A DNA stretch of 64,000 nt from Phlyctochytrium arcticum. Its lineage: Eukaryota > Chytridiomycota > Chytridiomycetes > Chytridiales > Chytridiaceae. Position 1 is the first letter of the stretch. Each line of letters opens with the position of its first letter. The notes under the pieces were generated by a model. It was not told the DNA's origin and did not search any database. It saw only the letters and a program-made list of their open reading frames with translations. Below are positions 59,136 to 64,000 of the stretch, piece by piece. Position numbers and translations under genes: made by a program. The stretch is from positions 868,001 to 932,000 of the forward strand of contig JAHLKI010000002.1 of the NCBI GenBank assembly GCA_025602905.1, written 5' to 3'.

Positions 59136-61976
59136 ATGTATTCTCTCAAGCTGTATCGTGGCTACATTGGCCTGTTCGGTCCCGGTGTCGATGACATTGC
59201 ATCACACGCCAAGGATGATATTCCTGTCCCGCGTCAAACCAGTCCGTTCCATATCACCCTATACACCAAAGAAGAGTCGCATTCGGCAAATCCAGATTCA
59301 GTTTTGATGGAGAATATGGATATCAGGCCACCTATCGACTTGGGTCTGGGAAAGCGGGGAGAGGTTTACTTTAGCGTGCTCTGGTGGCCTCAAGGACACC
59401 AAATCCGGGCAGCTGCCCGACTTCCTGCCAAGGATTTCCACATTACTCTTAGTGCCTCGGATCGACATGATGTGGACAAATCCATCGCGAGCCTTGTGAA
59501 AAGCCGGAAACTGACGCGTGATGAAGCTGGTCAGATTGTCAAAGATCTTCAGGCTACGACCAGTCCAGAGGAACATAGCGTCAAAATGGCAGAACACTTG
59601 GTAGGACAGCTACTGTCTCAGGAACATGATCTTGCTCTGTCTGATCAGCAGTTCAACTTCCTATGGAACATTCTCGAGCGAGCTGGAAAACGGGATACAT
59701 CCAAGACTTTAATTGAGCATCAGCTCGGGAATGACTCTGTCGCCGCGCTCGTACGACTGGCTGACACATATTACAAGGAAGCAAGATGGAAAACGGCCAT
59801 GTTGGTTTACGCAAAAGCTGCGCTAAAGGTTGGCTGCGGTGCTAAGAAGAATGATGACGTGCAAGAGCTGGAACTGAGGCAGGAAAAGGAACGTCGCGTC
59901 TACTCTTACTGTGTCGATGGGATCCGGAAATGTGCCAGCAAGACTGAATTTGGCCTCGTTTTCACCCCAGCAGAATTACAGGAGTATGAACCTGATAAGC
60001 AAGGAATGCTTGCCGGCGCTCTTCAACTCGATGACGACGTATTTAGGAACACCTCTCTTGCCAGGAATGTACGAGACAGTTTCACGGCTGCCGTAGCAGC
60101 ACACCCTGACTTGACCAAGTTTGATTTCTTGTGCCGGGAAAAGCGAGAGCAATTGGTTGTCCCAAGATCACCAAACAGCGAATATTATCGCCTGCCTCGC
60201 TTCTTTCGATGGGTGGTCCCGTTCTTTTTCGCGGTGATGAGTACACCGAGACACAGAGAAGACATTGATGCTCTTCGTTCTTCTCTCGGTATCAACCTGG
60301 TGGTAACTCTGACTCGAGAAACACCGTTACCAGCCGAATGGTTTAAAGGGACGCCCAGCAGGAATGTGTTTCTCCCTGTGGACAACTACCGAGTCCCTAC
60401 AATTGAGCAAGTCGGCCTCTTTATGGATCTGGTCACGGGCTTACCAGACGGTGAATCCGCACTGGTGCACTGTGGGGGAGGGGTCGGACGGGCTGGTATT
60501 TTTGTTGCTTGCTACTTGTGCGCATGTGGGTTTACCCGGCAGAGACAAGAAACCCCAGTCTTATCCGCTGCGGATGCTATCCGGATACTGCGCTCCATGC
60601 GACCAACCAGTATAGAAAACAAGGAGCAGGAAGATTTCGTCGGGCGGTACGTTCAGCACCTGTACAAGACAGTCTCGCAACCGCCAAAAACACTCATTCC
60701 GGAACCCACCGGAGAGCTTGCGATAACCGGACAGTGGATTCGGAAACCATCGTTGATTGTCTGTTGCGGCTTACCGGGAAGTGGCAAATCGACCTTTGCT
60801 GCCACATTAGGCGACCATTTTGGTTTTGACGTCGTCTGTCAAGATGAGCTAGGAAGCCGAGATGCATGCGAAGCAGCCATTTCCACCGCGGCAAAGTCGG
60901 GCAAATCTGTCATTGTCGATCGGTGCAATCCGACGCCAGAACAACGACATTTGTGGGTGTCACTGTCTTTTGCTCCTACAGATGCTTTATGTGTATGGTT
61001 TGATTATCCCGTGGACCTTTGCATGCAACGCGCCAATTCCCGCACGGCCCATCCCACTATCACTCAAGGTCGAGCTGGCCCCGCCATCACATCATTTGAG
61101 AAGCAGTTTGTTCCGCCAACGCTGAAAGAGGGATTTTCTTGTATCGCCCGAGTTCCGTCTTTATCTGCCGCGGACGCATTACAAAAACGGTTCGGTATAA
61201 TCCTCCAGAATTCACCTACGAATCTCGCTGCTGTAACAAAGACCCCAAGAAATGTGACGGCTCCTATTTCCAAAATCGGTTTATACAAGTTCCCCCGAAC
61301 CCGCCATTTGATCCCCTCACTGGGGGCATCCCGCGACGACTTGATACTTTCACCCGACGATGCAGCATCCTTCCTCGACACTTCCGACGGCTCAACTCTG
61401 ATTTTGGAGGAAAAGGTCGACGGAAGCAATATGGGAATTTCTATCGACGATGAAACGCTCCAGTTTCGAGTACAAAACCGGTCCCATTACGTGAATGTGA
61501 AATCTCATCAGCAGTTTCGACTCTTAGATAATTGGCTGTCCGATCACAGTTCCGAATTGTTTGAGTTGCTCAGACCGCCCGATTTAGAGTCAACCACCAG
61601 CAATCCCCACACTGCCAAAAAGTGCAAATACATCTTGTACGGCGAATGGCTCTACGCTCGGCACTCTATCCGCTACGAAAGCTTGCCCGATCTCTTTCTC
61701 GTTTTCGATTTATTTGAAGCGCATTCTGGCGTGTTTCTCAGTCGGGCAGAAATTGCGCAGCGATTGGCAACCGCCGCTCCCTCACTCCACCAAGTCCCCC
61801 AACTGAATCCTCCTCCTTCTGTGGGTCGTTTGAATGCGACGCATATACAAGATATGGTACTCACTACCCGATCAACCTTTTATGACGGGATCGTCGAGGG
61901 TATATCTGCGCAGAGAAAAGAATGGGCGTGTGCTGGACAGGGCAAAAGTGGTTCGGCCCGACTTTATCTGTGGTAA
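59136..61976 (+). CDS. Multidomain RNA-repair protein: 2H phosphoesterase-like, dual-specificity phosphatase, P-loop kinase, RNA ligase
   Basis: A single exon of 946 residues. Residues 1-115 hold two H-I-T-L motifs (PFHITLYTKEE at 37-47, DFHITLSASD at 100-109), the paired H-x-T of the 2H/LigT cyclic phosphodiesterases. Residues 145-340 are mostly helical, with a TPR-like hairpin near 203-233. Residues 350-510 are a dual-specificity phosphatase with likely acid Asp416 (PVDNYRVP) and signature HCGGGVGRAG, Cys446 and Arg452. Residues 535-690 are a polynucleotide-kinase-like P-loop domain (CGLPGSGKST; SVIVDRCNPT). Residues 715-946 are an Rnl2-type ATP-dependent RNA ligase: motif I EEKVDGSNMG with nucleophile Lys760, then YGEWLYARHSIRY, LFLVFDLF, YDGIVEGIS and GQGKSGSARLYLW. 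Every catalytic motif looks intact. It would heal cyclic-phosphate and 5'-OH ends and seal them. Yeast Trl1 has a different domain order. Confidence 0.88.
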   Translation: MYSLKLYRGYIGLFGPGVDDIASHAKDDIPVPRQTSPFHITLYTKEESHSANPDSVLMENMDIRPPIDLGLGKRGEVYFSVLWWPQGHQIRAAARLPAKDFHITLSASDRHDVDKSIASLVKSRKLTRDEAGQIVKDLQATTSPEEHSVKMAEHLVGQLLSQEHDLALSDQQFNFLWNILERAGKRDTSKTLIEHQLGNDSVAALVRLADTYYKEARWKTAMLVYAKAALKVGCGAKKNDDVQELELRQEKERRVYSYCVDGIRKCASKTEFGLVFTPAELQEYEPDKQGMLAGALQLDDDVFRNTSLARNVRDSFTAAVAAHPDLTKFDFLCREKREQLVVPRSPNSEYYRLPRFFRWVVPFFFAVMSTPRHREDIDALRSSLGINLVVTLTRETPLPAEWFKGTPSRNVFLPVDNYRVPTIEQVGLFMDLVTGLPDGESALVHCGGGVGRAGIFVACYLCACGFTRQRQETPVLSAADAIRILRSMRPTSIENKEQEDFVGRYVQHLYKTVSQPPKTLIPEPTGELAITGQWIRKPSLIVCCGLPGSGKSTFAATLGDHFGFDVVCQDELGSRDACEAAISTAAKSGKSVIVDRCNPTPEQRHLWVSLSFAPTDALCVWFDYPVDLCMQRANSRTAHPTITQGRAGPAITSFEKQFVPPTLKEGFSCIARVPSLSAADALQKRFGIILQNSPTNLAAVTKTPRNVTAPISKIGLYKFPRTRHLIPSLGASRDDLILSPDDAASFLDTSDGSTLILEEKVDGSNMGISIDDETLQFRVQNRSHYVNVKSHQQFRLLDNWLSDHSSELFELLRPPDLESTTSNPHTAKKCKYILYGEWLYARHSIRYESLPDLFLVFDLFEAHSGVFLSRAEIAQRLATAAPSLHQVPQLNPPPSVGRLNATHIQDMVLTTRSTFYDGIVEGISAQRKEWACAGQGKSGSARLYLW

Positions 61977-62701
61977 TGAGCACTGGAGTAAAGGAATTAT
62001 TGTGCAGAATAGAGTTTATAGTAGCTATACGGAAATGTAACCGATTTGTATTATTCCAGCAGGCTTCTCGCTGTTGGTCTTAATCAAAACGTATAATAGA
62101 ACATTACACGAATGAAAAAGCCCAGTATCAGAAATTCGATGTAAAATATATGGTGTTCGTGCCGTACGAAAACTCCCACGGACACCAGACAAGAAAGACT
62201 CATTTGCACTTCCTGCCGAGCTCCTAAAGATGTAGAAGGAAGGTTCTTGCCAGAATCAATACCTGTGAACTGAAGCAAACGATGTTGAGCTTCCAGTCAA
62301 AAACCTCAAAGTATACTCATGCCGGTAGATACATTTGGTATTGCGCATTTCAATGTAGAATAATCATGTATTGATGCGTTGAATAAAGGTCGTCGAACAG
62401 GGCCACCAAATAAGTGACCAACTGCGCATTGGCGAGTATAGTGTGATGACATTTGTAAATTGGTACGTTGGCAAAATTACAGTTGAAGATCGTTCTGGTA
62501 AACCACAAGCAGCACAATGTAGATCCTTGAGGCCCGCAAATTCAAATTCCCCGGTGCTTCGCGGTGCCATTACTATTTTTGTTTGCTCTTTGGACCCGCA
62601 AATAAAGCGTAATTTCCGGTCTGCCATATCTATAAAAGGCCATACCCACTTCGTTTCCCCCTCCCTTCTCACATGTTTTCTCATGTTTTCTGCCCCATCA
62701 T
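61977..62701. other. Intergenic downstream of the RNA-repair gene, with a TATA-like box
   Basis: No gene I can support. TATAAAAG at 62631-62638 is followed by a C/T-rich tract and, 71 bases later, an ATG. Confidence 0.45.
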
Positions 62702-62896
62702 ATGTACATGCCTCTGCCAAATGCGGTCCACGACTCGGACTGCGCGGATGTCATCAGACACTTGACGGCTAGAAAATACGGCAACAAATGCATAATCTTC
62801 CCGACCTGCAACCTGGACTCTAAAGCTTCATTTGAATGGACGCTGTGGAAACAGCCATGCGCACTTGTGATCTACATGTGGGCTCAAGATAATTAA
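62702..62896 (+). CDS. Doubtful 64-residue open frame behind a TATA box
   Basis: It begins MYMPLPNAVHDSDCADVIRH, continues KYGNKCIIFPTCNLDSKASF and ends before an in-frame stop. A TATA-like box and a pyrimidine tract sit just upstream, which is the main reason to list it. There is no signal peptide, no domain and no family. It may be a first exon, a small gene or chance. Confidence 0.25.
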   Translation: MYMPLPNAVHDSDCADVIRHLTARKYGNKCIIFPTCNLDSKASFEWTLWKQPCALVIYMWAQDN

Positions 62897-62907
62897 AAGT
62901 AGCGCTG

Positions 62908-63232
62908 CGCTGAATTTATAAACATTGCGATGACAGCAAGATGCTGGAGATGATGCCGAGTTTTGACGATGAGGTAGGCCCGGTATTAGCCTGACAAGCA
63001 TTGGGAATGCTTATTCATTGCTTGTCCCAAGATCCGAGACTGGAAGCGCGGCCTGCGCGAGTGAGGAAGGCTCCGCTGAAATCATAAACATTGTGATGAC
63101 AGCAAAATGTCGGAGATGATGCCGATTTTGACGATAAGGTAGGCCCGTTATCAGCCTGGCAAGCATTGGAAATGCTTATTCATTGATTGTCCCAAGATTC
63201 AAGACTGGAAGCGCGGCCTGCGCGAGTGAGGA
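62908..63232. repeat. Tandem duplication, about 165 bases x 2, with conserved hairpin
   Basis: Two copies (about 62908-63073 and 63074-63232) differ at scattered bases and small indels. Both end with GCGCGGCCTGCGCGAGTGAG. Each holds a short palindrome with 7-base arms AAGCATT/AATGCTT and a 3-base loop; the loop differs between copies, the arms do not. Confidence 0.85.
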
Positions 63233-64000
63233 AGGCTGATGAGACGCAAAAAGTATCGGAACGCGGCTAATCGTCGGCGTCGATGAAATGAGGACAAATC
63301 ACCTGCTGGCCATGATTTTCGAGGGTACTCCTCTTCGATCAATCATCGTGGGAGATTGTTGTAGCCGTGAAAGAGCAAGTGGTCCGTGATGAAGCGATCA
63401 TGAGTGACATTTGGTGAGTGACGGTTGTTGATTGACATTTGAGGATTGACAGTTGATGGCTGACGTTTCCTGGTGGCTACATCGGCAGATGAACGGTGAA
63501 AGTGGAAAGGATGGAGGAGGGGCGGTACGTCGAACGACGTGGTGGTTGCTCTCTGCGTACTCGCTGGATCTGGGACGCACTACCAGAAGAACAAGGTGTA
63601 AATTAGAAGAGGGCGCAAAACCCGCCAATTTTGCCGGAGCTTACCAGGATGGACGACAAAGAGATGTTCCTACTCGCAGTCCCTAGTCCCTAGTCGCAGG
63701 TCGAAACGCCGACAATATGACGGGTGTCTTAATTGGGTTGACGCGCGCAAAGGCAATTCCGAGGTCTGAGTTGGTGGTAGGCGGTTCGCAAATCAAGTGC
63801 TCCGTTTCCGAGCGTGGGTTTCCGTCAAGCCTGTAGGCTTCATAAGAGTAGTAGGACTTGGTTCTGATGGGTCAGTATTCTTGCGGTCCAGTGGAAGGAG
63901 CTACCAGTTTAGCGCGCACGAGAGATCAACGTTTGGTTTCCCCCCTTGGTTCATTTCATGTCATGTGACCTCAACTCCAGATGGATTTCCGCTACTGACG
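63233..64000. other. Window end, no gene recognised
   Basis: Apart from the 14-base repeat, this holds only short frames, such as 63453-63686, without protein character. Confidence 0.4.
63405..63473. repeat. Five-unit 14-base tandem repeat
   Basis: Successive units begin TGACATTTGG, TGACGGTTGT, TGACATTTGA, TGACAGTTGA and TGACGTTTCC, each 14 bases apart (the last incomplete). All keep TGAC at the same position. Confidence 0.75.

Overview
This window looks like part of the nuclear genome of a flagellated, chytrid-like fungus. Genes are compact, many are split by short GT-AG introns (mostly about 40-80 nt), and neighbours often start or end within 100-500 bp of each other. The fungal call rests on content. 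There is a fungal-style endomembrane and mitochondrial gene set together with a long leucine-rich-repeat protein resembling LRRC9, a protein of ciliated eukaryotes. Zoosporic fungi keep the flagellum and are also known hosts of Fanzor genes, and a Fanzor-like fragment appears to be present here. No species is named from this evidence alone.

Layout. 0-15 kb: the 3' part of an unrecognised gene, an F-box/LRR protein, a CORVET tethering subunit (TGFBRAP1/Vps3-like), cytosolic glutaminyl-tRNA synthetase, an EI24-like membrane protein, an unrecognised two-TM protein and an AMMECR1 protein. 15-18.6 kb: a transposon graveyard holding Ty1/copia reverse-transcriptase pieces in permuted order, a duplicated unidentified segment, a Pif1/Helitron-like helicase remnant and a RuvC/Fanzor-like remnant with an intron that keeps the frame. 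18.7-35.7 kb: folylpolyglutamate synthase, the LRRC9-like gene, TIM14/Pam18, a 53-residue three-exon protein, a mitochondrial PPR protein, a nuclear-basket FG nucleoporin and an AFG1/LACE1 ATPase. 35.7-40.2 kb: a gene-poor stretch with a small Ser-rich protein and a small secreted protein. 40.2-53.2 kb: AP-1/AP-2 beta-adaptin, a Golgi-type apyrase, the SNARE Sec20, inositol monophosphatase, an acidic tail-anchored-like protein, a Maf nucleotide pyrophosphatase and an eight-finger C2H2 transcription factor. 54.7-62 kb: an acyl-CoA dehydrogenase, a synaptobrevin R-SNARE, a 127-residue unknown and a 946-residue RNA-repair fusion. 62-64 kb: repeats, including a 165-bp tandem duplication that preserves a hairpin and a 14-bp repeat.

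Several genes serve one theme, membrane traffic: the CORVET subunit, beta-adaptin, Sec20, synaptobrevin and the Golgi apyrase. A second group is mitochondrial: TIM14, AFG1, the PPR protein, acyl-CoA dehydrogenase and a possible mitochondrial form of folylpolyglutamate synthase.

The two most interesting loci are at 59136-61976 and 17084-18270. The first is a single-exon protein that joins a 2H phosphoesterase-like region, a dual-specificity phosphatase, a P-loop polynucleotide kinase and an Rnl2-type RNA ligase. That would be a complete RNA end-healing and sealing kit in one chain. The second is the helicase/RuvC mosaic.

Exon joins were worked out by hand from reading frame and splice-site consensus. 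All homology calls are from recognition, not from database searches.
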